A stretch of DNA of 64,000 nucleotides from Hyaloscypha bicolor E (taxonomy: Eukaryota > Ascomycota > Leotiomycetes > Helotiales > Hyaloscyphaceae). The DNA is taken from contig NW_020194628.1 in the NCBI RefSeq assembly GCF_002865645.1, positions 1,860,001-1,924,000 of the forward strand, in the 5' to 3' direction. The position numbers were made by a program, and so were the translations under genes. The notes under the pieces were generated by a model. It ran no database searches. It was not told the DNA's origin and saw only the letters and a program-made list of their open reading frames with translations. Positions 49,331 to 60,070 of this stretch are shown piece after piece. Every line of letters starts with the position of its first letter. Positions within the stretch are counted from its first letter, which is position 1.

Positions 49331-50485
49331 ATGACTACCGGTAGGTCTTTTTCAGAAATTGGTCACGTATAGAGCTATGCTAACTGTCTGCAGCACATAG
49401 ACCCACGTTCGACCCTGTAAGAAGCCTTCGACTTTCACTTCTACGCCGAGACTGACTTGAAACAGGCAAAGGGAAAAGAGGCACAGAGAGGACCGGCATA
49501 TCATCAACGGCTGCTACCGGCTCATACACAGCTGAAAGTTCGGTATGCGAGCTTTCTTGGTCTACAGAGGAAGGGTCTAACATTGCATAGTAAACCCGGT
49601 CAAGGGGGAGATGCAGATCACCAAGTTCGCGACCTTCGAGCAGAATTACTCCAAGCTGAGGCAGCACATTTCGCAAAGATTAAGGGAGGACCTGTTCCGG
49701 TGGAGCCAGAACCTGCGACGAATACGTCCAAGAGACAACTTGAGAATGGTGATGGAGAGGAGGAAGAAGATCTGGAGGCTAAACGGAGGCGGATTTTAGA
49801 GGAGACAAGAGATATCGATGCCGATTCAGATGATGCTGGCGAAGATGATAGTAGTGAGGAGGATAGGTTCGTTTCCCGGAAAGCTGTGTTGGGATTAGGT
49901 GCTGATCTTTCGACAGTAACGACGACGAAGACGAGACAGCAGAGCTACAGCGCGAGTTAGAAAAGATCAAGCGTGAGAGGGCTGAAAAAAGAGAGCAAGA
50001 GGTCAGAACAAGCTTTCCAGCACCGCCCTTTGTTTCAGTTTTCTAACTGGACCCTGCAGGAAAGAGAGAGGACCGCGGCAGAAGAGGCTGAGCGGGAACA
50101 TGACATTGCTCTTGGCAATCCCTTGCTGAACTCAAAAGCCGACTTCAATGTCAAGCGCAGGTACGAAGGGTCCGCAGTCTTAGCCACGTATTTGTGTTAC
50201 TAATTCGGCCAACAGATGGGATGATGATGTGATCTTCAAGAATCAAGCTCGCGGTACAGATGATAAAGGCAAAAAGAAGGAATTTGTCAATGTGAGTTCT
50301 GGTTTAGGGAGGATCTGCCACATCTGCTACATCAATGATACAGTACTGATGTTCATTTCTAGGATCTGCTTCGATCTGATTTTCACAAACGCTTCATGAG
50401 GTTAGTCGATCTATTGTCTCACATTTACGCGCGACAGGGAAGAACTTGTGGCTAACTTATGTGGCACAGCAAATATGTGAGATGA
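49331..50485 (+). CDS. CWC15: Pre-mRNA splicing factor Cwc15/Cwf15
   Basis: Nine small exons (49331-49340, 49394-49416, 49466-49542, 49591-49866, 49917-50001, 50060-50160, 50216-50291, 50363-50400, 50470-50485) join in phase to 233 aa. Cwc15 is a component of the NineTeen/Prp19-associated complex in the active spliceosome. The first exon is 10 nt (MTT + g), so the conserved start MTTAHRPTFDPAKGKEAQ is visible only after splicing. Next come LLPAHTQLKVRKPGQGGDAD, an acidic and basic mid-region (DDAGEDDSSEED, RELEKIKRERAEKREQE), and the C-terminal block NPLLNSKADFNVKRRWDDDVIFKNQ through DFHKRFMSKYVR. Eight introns in 1.15 kb is dense for a filamentous ascomycete. Confidence 0.92.
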
Positions 50486-51670
50486 CGAGCGAGCTTTTTA
50501 GCTTCTTGATAGCTCGTTGTCAGACGAACATATGGAGAAGAGCTTCTTGGGGGCCCGCGAACGGTGACTCAGCTCGACAGTGCTCGGCTTGTTTGATTTG
50601 GGAAGGAGAATATGGGTCAACAGCGGAGCAATACAGGTGGCTTGCATCGAGTCAATTTTGATACTGGATCAGCTGAACGAGCAGAAATACAGTTTCCACT
50701 GCCACACCGAGTTGTGGGCGTCTCCGCGCATGTGGACATCTCAGATCTTCCCCGGAAACAATTTGTGCCTGAAGAAAGTGAATTATTGCCGTGGGGCAGT
50801 GTAAGTACCGAGAGTTGATTGGTCCCATCACCAACCCAAGCCACGATCTAACAAGACAGGGATTCACTCGCTTCGCATTGACGGACTGACGGACTTGCCG
50901 ATCATGACGCTCTTATCGCTCGCAGTGAGAAAAAGTAAAATCACCCTCCCTGAAGGGGGCAGCCGAATGACAGCACTGCTGCAAAGCACGCCTCCCCGAG
51001 CACGAAATCCTCTCGACCTAGCTTTTCTGATCGAAACGGGCTCGGCAACCACGCAATTAATGGAATCTGGCTCGGCTCTGGCCATGCAGCTACCCTTGAA
51101 CACCACCTGCCAAGGCTAGTCAAGCAAGCTGATGCTCCATGTCCAGCGGAAGTTTAGCCGCCCATGGTGCCATTGGGATTCCAATTGTGCAATAGCCGGT
51201 CCAGTTTTCTTTCAGATCTTGTTTTACAAGCTTGCTTCTTCCAGTGAGGGTTGTGCCTTGTTTCAGCTGCTGAAGCTGTTGGCACAGCTGTATCGATCAT
51301 CCGTATGATCTGTGCTCACCTCGAGCCAATCATCATTGACGCGAGGAGGCAGGTGAATCTACTTTTGGAACCTGCAAGCATACGTGGATGACGCAAGTGC
51401 TTTTTCTGAGGGAAATTTCCCTCGATGGCTTTGGAGGTGTTGGGAAGTTGGCGAGTGGTCAGGTCTTACGGCCACGAGCAAGCTAATTCAAGGTAACTGG
51501 TTTGGGTGGCACGAAAGAGGGGCAGCTTTCCGCCGGATCGTATCATGGGGTCTATCCGTTGGTATATAAGATTTTTCCTTCTCCTTAATCTCATTACTTT
51601 TTGAGCAACCAATTCTCTCATCCATCACAAGACTCTCTCACTTTCCAAATTTCCAAACAAATCAGCAATC
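50486..51670. other. Intergenic 50.5-51.7 kb
   Basis: About 1.2 kb without a supported gene. The part nearest 51671 is the promoter of the Gly-rich stress-type gene. Confidence 0.4.
51518..51570 (+). promoter_or_regulatory. Possible stress promoter: STRE and TATA
   Basis: An AGGGG stress-response element (51518-51522) and a TATATAAG box (51563-51570) lie 150 and about 105 bp before the ATG of the Gly-rich gene. Both match known consensus by eye only; function is inferred. Confidence 0.4.
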
Positions 51671-52837
51671 ATGTCTAACTACGACGAGAACACTGTAAGT
51701 GCCTAACATACAAAGCCAGTTCTTCATGGTTCTTTTCCTCTGACAGACTTCCTTCCCTAGGGCAACTATGGCGATGACAGCTACGGCGTAAGCCTAACTT
51801 CACCAATTGACCTACACTCCAGCCATTGCTGTGAAGTGTAGTTTCGACTTCCGTCTACTAACTTCCTTCCAGTCGTCAGGACGTCAAACAGGCCAGCAAG
51901 GTGGTTTTGGCGGTAATGATGATAGCTACGGCGTATGCCTACCTTTGTCAATTGTTTTACACAGAAGCCACGGCTGTTTAGCTTGGGTCTCCTTTACTAA
52001 CTGTTCCTAAGTCAGGCAACCAGGGAGGCAACTATGGAGGCAATGATGATAGCTATGGAGTAAGCTCTTCTGCATCTCAATCACACTTACACCATACCCA
52101 AGTCCTACCCAAAGCCTCTTCAACGCAAAAGCTAACACATGCTTCTGCAGTCCGGCAACACCGGCTCCGGCCGCACTGGAGGTCAATCAGGTGGCTTGAA
52201 CGACGACTCATACGGCTCAGGCAACACTTCAGGAGGATATGGTGGCGGAAACACTGGCTCTAATGAGTTCTCATCTAGCAAAAAGCAAACTTCAGGGGGC
52301 TACGGTGGAAGCAATGACGACGAGTTCTCTTCCGGCACAAAGAAGACGTCAGGAGGTTATGGAGGAAGTAACGATGACTCCTATGGATCAGGAAACACCG
52401 GCAACACATCAGGCGGCTTCGGAGGAAGCAACACCGATGAATACTCTTCCGGCGCAACGAAGACCTCAGGAGGCTATGGAGGCGGTAACGATGACTCCTA
52501 CTCCTCAGGAAATACCGGCAACACATCAGGAGGTTATGGAGGCAGCAGCAACGACGACTCCTACTCCTCAGGAAACACCGGTAACACATCAGGAGGTTAT
52601 GGGGGCAGCAGCAACGACGACTCTTATGGCTCAGGCAACACCCAAGGCCAGTCCGGCAGGACTGGAGACAGCACCGCCGGCAAGTTGATGGAGAAGGCTG
52701 GCAACCTCTTCAAGAACGACAACCTTGCCCAGAAAGGACAGGCTAAGCGCGCCGAAGCTGGGAACGATGATTACTCCGGTGGGAACACTGGCAGTGGCAA
52801 CTATGGAAGTGGAAACAACAATAATGATGACTACTAG
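51671..52837 (+). CDS. Gly/Asn/Ser-rich repeat protein, DDR48-like
   Basis: Five exons (51671-51694, 51762-51788, 51873-51932, 52012-52059, 52151-52837) give 281 aa. The protein consists of repeats of about 15-20 residues around NDDSYG / SGGYGG. It ends in a distinct block TAGKLMEKAGNLFKNDNLAQKGQAKRAEAG and a short Asp/Tyr tail. Abundant hydrophilic, Gly/Asn/Asp-rich proteins of this type include the fungal DNA-damage or stress-induced DDR48 family, to which it is only loosely similar. Each of the three internal introns falls right after a DDSYG unit, in phase 0. It probably acts as a disordered protectant, but this is an inference from composition. No signal peptide is seen. Confidence 0.75.
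52151..52640 (+). repeat. Coding tandem repeats of the Gly-rich protein
   Basis: Direct imperfect copies of a unit encoding SGGYGGSNDDSYGSGNTGNT are visible through this part of exon 5. Two consecutive units at about 52523-52640 are nearly identical at the DNA level, suggesting recent duplication. Confidence 0.75.
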
Positions 52838-54909
52838 ATAGTCGAGGTGATGATTGTACGATGGGATGGATTTCTTTTGGGTGGGATTGGATGGGATGGT
52901 AGGCTGGGAAGCTTAGGCATCATATCTTAATGCAATGCATTGAAGCTGATTCTTCATTATTGTGCTTCGCGGTATTTTTGAAAATTGCGACAGTGACGTG
53001 CGAGTGGGGAAGATCGAGCAAGCTGAAGTGAACCCCTCCCCCGCATCGATCGCGCAAGCGCATCCCTGCACGGTCACTGCAGGGGTAGCTGCAATGGTTC
53101 GGAGTCGATCTCGATCGCATCTAAAATTATAGATTCGCACCTCAGTTATTCTCCTCTCCTCATCAACAGGTCTAAGAATCAAAATCTATCATCTTGAGAC
53201 GCTTCAAGATATTCCTCGAAGCGTTCTCTCTCCGCAGAGGTCCAGCAAACAATGCTCAGCTACGTATGTTTCATTGCCTCCCCGACCTTACAACACAAAG
53301 ACACGATCCGAGACCTAATCAGCACCTCCCTCCAAAACCAGATATCATCCTCCCGGCCCATGCCAAGCTGCACGAATTGTACTTAGAGCTATATCCTCAT
53401 CTTGCATGTCGAAGTAAGGATATCAATCTAGACCCCAGGGAAGAACCTCCACCGTTCTGTGGGAAAGAGCACCTCTCCACTCTCCACATCCCGGCAGAAT
53501 CCGAACACTAGAATGACCTGAATACGCCCTTTATCAGGCCTTGGTTTTGGACGGGTGATATTTGGAGGGTGGCCGAATTGAGATGTGGGAGGGGGAGGAG
53601 GGTGGTTTTGCAGGGTAAGAACTAAGACGAGGGGCGTGTTGAGAAGGGGTAAGGATGAAGAGTAGTGTTGCACTGGCAAATGGTCCTCAGTTCATCTTTC
53701 TACACTGACGTGGACATTCGGAGGCATAAGTTTCCCTGGAAACATGTGGGGCAGTGCGTAAAATAGGGGTGAAGAGTGGTATATGTTGAACGAAGCTTTG
53801 TAGAACTCTGGTTTTAAAAGAGCATCTCTGCTGAGACCATCTCAGGGGTGAGATTGCTTTTTAAACGACCCTAAGCACATAATTATGTGGAAAGTATTTT
53901 CATTCGAGCCAAAGGTCAGTGTGCTGTCTTCACGATGAAGATCACTCACCGCTCGCTTACAAAAGTGACCCGAAAAATTGCAATAAACACCAAAAATAAA
54001 AACGAACTCAAAGGGCCATGAAGTTGTTCTAAGTAGCAAAACAGTTCGGCACACCGCCTTTTTTTCTTCAAAGGTCTTATGTTACGTGTGCCTACATCTG
54101 CTTGGATTTACAAGATTTCTGCTCGAAAGCTTACTCTCTTAACCAACTCACCGGACATTCGCTAACGTACTTAGGAAAGTGAGGTACCGTTCAGCCACGA
54201 AGCCAGTGATTGAGAGCAAAGTTGCTTATTTCAATATATGAGACCCATCTGCGTTTTGAACAGGGCGATTCTGGAGTAAACAAAGCTAGCGCTGTTAACC
54301 GAGCCCGTGTCTCTCAAATGAGGACAGTCAGAGCTCACATTAGTGTCAAAATGTTCTCCAATGGTTCGTCAGGAGAATTGTACTCAAGATTTTGAGAGAC
54401 TGGAGTTCGATCTCAGCTTACAACTTGCTGGGATTTATTGGGTGCGATCTCACCATTGGGGATTGTCAACAGAACCTGATAACCATCGTGAACTTGAGAG
54501 AACTTCTACAGCTGGTGGGGAAACCATGAGCTTTTCAACCAGATGTAAATCTTTAGGGAAATCAGTTTGTAAAACTAGAACTCGGCCGCTTGGCTATCTC
54601 GAAATCCCGAAAGCCCCCAAGCCTCGAAGTCCTGTGATATCATGGGGCCAGTCCCATAGATCCCGCAGTGCCCGCGCAATGGCTGCGCGATTTGTATTTC
54701 AAAGGACAATCAATACGTGCGATGATTGGGAAAGTGTCCTTGAGGTCATTTATCATGAGTAGATTAAGCACTAGATATGATAGCTTGCGGAGATCTCACG
54801 GCAGCATTGAGGAGTTCTCAAGACTTGATTCACAAGTAAATATACAAGAAATCGGTAGAAGTGGTTGACGCACTTCATGACCAGACCCTCCAACCCAAGT
54901 ACATCTACA
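52838..54909. other. Intergenic 52.8-54.9 kb
   Basis: About 2.1 kb between the Gly-rich gene and the retropepsin-like region. No gene could be supported. On the minus strand, about 54595-54700 reads RAAIARALRDLWDWPHDITG and on to a stop with coding-like amino acids, but without a start or homology I know. It may be the tail of another decayed gene. Confidence 0.35.
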
Positions 54910-56400
54910 CTAAACAGGAAGACAATGAACACAGGTTGCATGGGCTGCATCCCATCGTCTTTCCCTCCTCTGCTCCTTCGCTCTTGCTTGGTCCTGTTGC
55001 CCTACCGGCATCAAGGCGATCTCCTCCCTTTTCTGCGAACGGCGGAACAATTCAGAATGTCGCTCTGCATCGTGTGCTTCTTTTGTGTTCGGAAGTGGTG
55101 TGTTGCCGGCTTGCTTATGTTTGGAGCCGCGAAGCTTGGATGCTAGCCGCCCAAGACTTATGAAGATTTTGAGTTCGAAATTGTTACTTTTACCAAGAGA
55201 AGACGAGGACATGAGATCTGGGCAGCGATTAAAAGCGTCGAGCTGATCGAGAAGGTCTCGGCCAAAGATTACGTCGCATGGGAGGCCTGGAAGAACCTGG
55301 AAAACGGTGCAGAATGGACCGTCATGGTGTTCTTCGTGCGAGCTGCCGTCGCCCATAATTCCCAACCCGTTCCCAAGATCTGGCAGTGTTTGTTGAGATA
55401 CCGGAGTTTCCGTTGTCCGCCAATCGAGACTCAAATCATAGACGTAGACTTGCCCAATGGTCCGAGTCTTGCTTTTGTCCCCAAATTGTACCCACGTTCT
55501 TGCCTCCTCCCGAGTATCGATACGGAACTGTTCTCTCTTTGCGCACTCGAAAGACATGATATTCAGGTCCGATCCGGTGTCCGCAACAGCAACCAAATCA
55601 CGACCGTCCATGGAGCATCTTAGCCGATTCTTAACAGAGCCCGGTGAATTGTCATCCCTTGGAGAGCCGATCCACAGGAGTGACGAAAGGTTCCGCAACT
55701 CTGCAGGGCAGCTTTCAAGCAGATGCCGATTTTTAGAGAGAATTTCAGCTTCTTGCAAGAATTCCATCCCCAAGATTATGTCCACCGGGCAAATTTTCGA
55801 AAACGTAGAAACACCGCTTGGCTTTCTGGAGTGTTATGCCAGGCAATTGAACAGACACCTGTACCCGTCCTACAGATCTGTCAGGTTTCCCACTACCAAG
55901 TTCGAAATCTTTCAAGTCTTCGGCTCCTCGATGGATCTCGAAATTCTGCTGACTAGCGAACGATTCGCTCATGATATTCTTCTCGGAACCAGAATCCGGA
56001 CAAGCAATGTGCTCCTTCGAACCTATCAAAACCCGAAACACTTTTCGCTGGTTGGATATAGGTGGGATCTTTGCCCGATGGCTTTGCAGGGTTTCGTTGG
56101 CTCTTTGTGTGGCAGCCCCCCAGAGGTATCGATCCACAGATGCGCTAACGAAGGAGCAGGATATGTTATCATCTATTTTCCCCGGAGCAAGCTGTAAGAT
56201 GCGGAAGTCGCCTTCTTGTGGGGGCAGGCAAGATGAAGCTTGGCGGTAGTCTTCCTTTTTTATCAGCAGTTTAGGATCCTCGGGGACAGTAGCTCCAGGC
56301 TTCGGTGGCTCGTGGATTTTATCCTCCCTTTTTGCTCTTCCCTCATCCCGTGTCTTGTCTTTTAGATTCGGCCCCCTTCTCGAGCAATAGCTTAACGATA
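54910..56400 (-). pseudogene. Tandem retropepsin-like aspartyl protease domains
   Basis: Two related domains follow one another. The first (about 56030-55760) has a DSGSE active-site-type motif at 55996-55982 and later VFENL / ILGMEF. The second (about 55600-55200) has VADTGSDLNIMS at about 55590-55560 and CDVIFGRDLLDQL. D-[ST]-G plus a hydrophobic I-x-G strand is the retropepsin pattern, as in LTR-element and Ddi1-type proteases. The C-terminal tail is charged helix (RRSQKREEIALM, QARAKEQRRERRW). The frame changes at 55785-55790, where one extra G in CCGGG breaks the first domain. No ATG precedes the first domain, so it may be the C-terminal part of the upstream ankyrin NLR gene. Confidence 0.65.
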
Positions 56401-57345
56401 TCGACGTGCCTGTTCGCAAAGGCCCGGTATAGTGGCGTCTGTCCATCCCTATCAGCCGCGTTTACATCGGCCCCCTTCTCGAGCAGTAGCTTAACGATAT
56501 CAACGTGCCCGTTCATAGAGGCCCTGTATAGTGGTGTCCGTCCAGTTCCATTAGTCTCGTCTACATCAGCCCCCTTTTCAAGCAGTAGCTTAACGATATC
56601 AACGTGCCTATTCGCAGAGGCCCGGTATAGTGGCGTCTGTCCATCCCTATCAGCTGCGTTTACATCGGCCCCCTTCTCGAGCAGTAGCTTAACGATATCA
56701 ACGTGCCTGTTCGCAGAGGCCCAGTATCGTGGCGTCTGTCCATCCTCATCAGCCGCGTCCATATCGGCCCCCTTCTCGAGCAGTAGCTTAACGATATCGA
56801 CGTGCCTGTTCGCAGAGGCCCGGTGCAATGGCGTCTGTCCATCCTCATCAGCCTCGTCTACATCAGCCCCCTTTTCAAGCAGTAGCTTAACGATATCAAC
56901 GTGCCCGTTCATAGAGGCCTGTATAGTGGTGTCCGTCCAGTTCCATTAGCCTCGTCTACATCAGCCCCCTTTTCAAGCAGTAGCTTAACGATATCAACGT
57001 GCCCGTTCATAGAGGCCCAGAGCAGTGGCATTCGTCCAGTTCCATTAGCCGTGTCCACATCGACCCCCTTCTCGAGCAGTAGCTTGGCAGTGTCGACGTG
57101 CCCGCCCTCAGAGGCCCAGTGTAATGGCGTCCGTCCAGTTCTATCAGCCGCGTCCACATTAGCCCCTTTCTTGAGCAGCAGCTTGACGACGTCGACGTGC
57201 CCGCCCTCAGAGGCCCAGAGCAGTGGCGTCCATCCACCCCCATCAGCCGCGTCCGCATTAGCCCCTTTCTCGAGCAGCAGCTTGACAATGCCCTCGTGTC
57301 CGCGTTTAGCAGCCCATAACAGGGGCGTCCGATTGTCTATATCCA
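56343..57345 (-). repeat. Array of about 10 near-identical 99-bp ankyrin units
   Basis: Units of 33 codons with core GHVDIVKLLLEKGADVD repeat head to tail. Units 4 to 10 differ from each other at only a few positions, mostly at the start (TPLYRASANRH, TPLHRASANRH, TPLLWASMNGH) and in the ending DEDG, DRDG or NGTG. The DNA is as similar as the protein, so amplification or homogenisation is recent. Confidence 0.85.
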
Positions 57346-60070
57346 CAGTGTCTAACGCAGATTGTCCCGACTCAATTAGAAAGGAAAGGAGTATCTCATC
57401 GCCATACTCTGCAACATACGAGAGAACACCCCTTTTTCGTGAGAAAGTAAAGCCGAGTCCAAGGGTGGCCCATTTCTCTTTATTCTGACAGTATTGTTTG
57501 CATAAGTCATGAAGCGGAGACATTGAAGGCTGAATTTGCGCTTGGATATTGAAAAGTACACGAACAGCTTCACTACTGCTAGTAGCCAGCGCGGCAAAAA
57601 TTGGCGGCCCATAACGCCCATTCTCAACATCGAAGCAGGACTCCCTCTGAGGATGGATTCGAATTAGGTCGGCCAAGTTCTTCTCTGCAAGAATATAAAG
57701 CATGCTGACTGGATCGTTATATCGCCTAATTTGGTATCTTTCGAGGGCATTATTAAGGAATTTCCACCGTTGGAGAGGAAACTTGGCCAGAAAATTCGCT
57801 TGCTCTATAGCATTATGTTGAGCGCTGTTGGCGTGGTGTAGGACATTAAGAATCGAATATTCGAGAAAGGGAAACTTGAAGTTAATAGTCTCCCGCAGCT
57901 GTGCTGCCTTGGATGCCTGCGGTAGAGGGTCTGGGATATCGACGTCTTGGCTGATTGAAGCTTTTAGCTGAGCCAGGCAGCAATCCCTTAGAGTTTCGTG
58001 GCAATGACCTACGAAGTTGCCGGAAACCCCAGACCACTGACCCTCATATTTACCAAATAAGAAGCCTCGAACAGACTCGTGGATAAACTGGACTTCTGAG
58101 GCCTTGTTCCGCGTGACTTCGGCCAAACCCTTCGAGGAACTTCTCACGTAGGTCTTCATTTGATCCAAATCCACATCCTCCTGGTCCCAACAGCCGGAGC
58201 ATGATTTATCGAGACCAAGCTGAATCGCGAAGTAGAGCTCCTGCGGTTTAATAGGACGAGTCGCGAATAGAATCCATTTAAGACAAAGTTGCAGCCGCTC
58301 AAGTTTTTCTCCATCGCGCATAAGAATCATCTCAAACAAGTCAGTCAGTTTTGGCGGGATTTCCTTAAGGCGCTCACGCATCTTCTTGATAGAAACGGAG
58401 TTATCAGGGTATTCAGAGATAAGAATATCGAGGACCAAGACGACCCAGAGAAAAATCCCTGAAGATTTCTCGAGGATTTCGGACCTAAGAGGCTCGGCTT
58501 GCTTCCGCTTGCCTAGCTTGAGTTTCGACTTGATATATTGTTGAATGTCTTCCGTATGTCCGATTTCGTCTTCTAGAGTGATTTTGATGCATTTTTGAAT
58601 AAAGATAGTCGGATAATGCCGACTAGAGAAGCAAATTTGCAACAGAACCTGTGCCTCTCTCGCGCGATCGCACAGCTCCTCAAAGAAGGAAACCATGCCC
58701 CTAGCCTGGTTGTCATCGCACTCATCTAGCGCATCTATAAATACTGTTAATAACCGACTCCCAAGCTTTTGAACAGTATGTGTTAACGTCTCCTTTAACG
58801 CTTCCTCATGCCATCCATTCCGCTGGATAACCCTCGCGCTATCAGCTGTCATCCACTCCAAGCTCTCTCTTAAATCTTCCGCCTTCTCAAAGAGTTGGTG
58901 GAGAAGAGAGCGGTATAGACCCGTCGTCGACTTCTCCTCGACTGTGCCTCGCGCGAGGAAGAAGAACGACAGCGTGATTTTCGAGGCATCACTTTTTGCG
59001 TTAAGTCTGGCCTCATCGAAGAGGAGTTTCATTAGAGTTGACTTCCCAGTGCCAGGATTACCTATAATCCAAAGGAACCCGCCGTGGTCTGGCTGTTGCG
59101 TCACGTCGTGCCAGGATATGTATTCAGGTTTGGTGAGGAACCAGCGGCAGGTTTTCCCTTGGGCTGCGGTCAGGCTTATTAAGCGCTCGTCGATTTTAGT
59201 GAAGTAGAGCTGGTCTATAAGTGACTGTTTCGTGGTTGGAGAAGGAACGGAGGAGGACTGGTCGCGAGAAGTCTTTAGTCGTTTGGTGGGATTGAAAGTA
59301 GCCTCTGAGACTTCGTCGCGGTAACGTTTCTTTACATCCTTAAAAACCTCTTCTCGAAGCCTACCGAATGCCTTCTTCTCTCCCTCGCCATAGAGAACTG
59401 GCATGCTGATATCGAAAAGGCCTAGCAGGGAATAAGCCTTGTCTTCTGCCTTCTTGGTCTCACGATTTTCTGCCCATGACATTCGCTCCTCAATGCGAAA
59501 CGCAGATAGACTAGTTCCTCGAAGAGCCGGCACCGCAATCCCTGTTATTTCATGAAGCGGTCGCTCTAACGAATTTTTGTCACCGAGTCGATTGCTATTC
59601 GAGCAAAAGAAGACAACTGATTGCGGAGCAATTAGTTCTTGAAGTGTCCAACCACGGGTAAACCATCGACTCTTTCGAAAGGCTGAATGCCACGACTGTA
59701 CAGATGAGTCAACTTGATCATGACAATTTGTCGAAACATCTGATAGGTAGACGTAGCATATAGCAGCTTTTTGGTACCAACGAAACATAGAGGTGATAGC
59801 CTCTGCGAGCTCGGAATTATTCGCTTTATCGATGCAACAAGTATCAACCCAAAAGTGTTGTATGCCGTCCCGCCTAGCCTGTTTTGCGCAGAACCGGATC
59901 TTGTCATAGCCTGCTCTATCCTTGCCGGTACCATCCGTCAAATCTCTGAAAGTGACCTCCTCGGCATCCGCACCCCATGTGTGCGAAAGTATAGCATAGG
60001 GGGGAATGTTGTCGTGGAGGTCCTCGGTGAGGCTGAACTCGCCGCCGTCGATGCTCTTCAGAAGACGCAT
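56343..60070 (-). CDS. HET - NACHT - ankyrin NLR, frameshifted in the ankyrin array
   Basis: From the ATG at 60070 (MRLLKSIDGGEF) a single frame of 1053 aa runs to 56909. The HET domain (about residues 22-160) shows YAILSHTWG, EEVTF, FCAKQARRDGIQHFWVDTCCIDK, SMFRWYQKAAICYVYLSDV and RGWTLQELIAP. The NACHT domain follows, with Walker A GNPGTGKST (337-345) and Walker B VFIDALDEC (about 443-451). Ankyrin repeats begin near 57345. At 56918-56919 the run reads CC where sister repeats have CCC, shifting the frame. In the next frame six more repeats continue to 56343. HET domains trigger incompatibility-type cell death, and the ankyrins would provide ligand recognition. The shift may be a real mutation or an assembly error in near-identical repeats. 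It stops, or shifts again, before the retropepsin-like region. Confidence 0.82.

Noticed and set aside
53194..53511. 105-codon plus-strand frame with nearby GTATGT donor
   Set aside because: The only starts are a TTG and a late ATG; a spliced reading ends after a few codons; no homology recognised.
54109..54180. tRNA-like text on the minus strand (GTGAGTTGGTTAAGAGAGTAAGC and what follows)
   Set aside because: A D-arm-like piece is present, but I could not find a matching acceptor stem, an anticodon stem or a GGTTCGA-type T-arm. It may be a decayed tRNA or a tRNA-derived repeat.
54595..54720. Coding-like minus-strand text (RALRDLWDWPHDITGLRG)
   Set aside because: Stops close on both sides, no ATG and no family recognised; may be a relic but cannot be supported.
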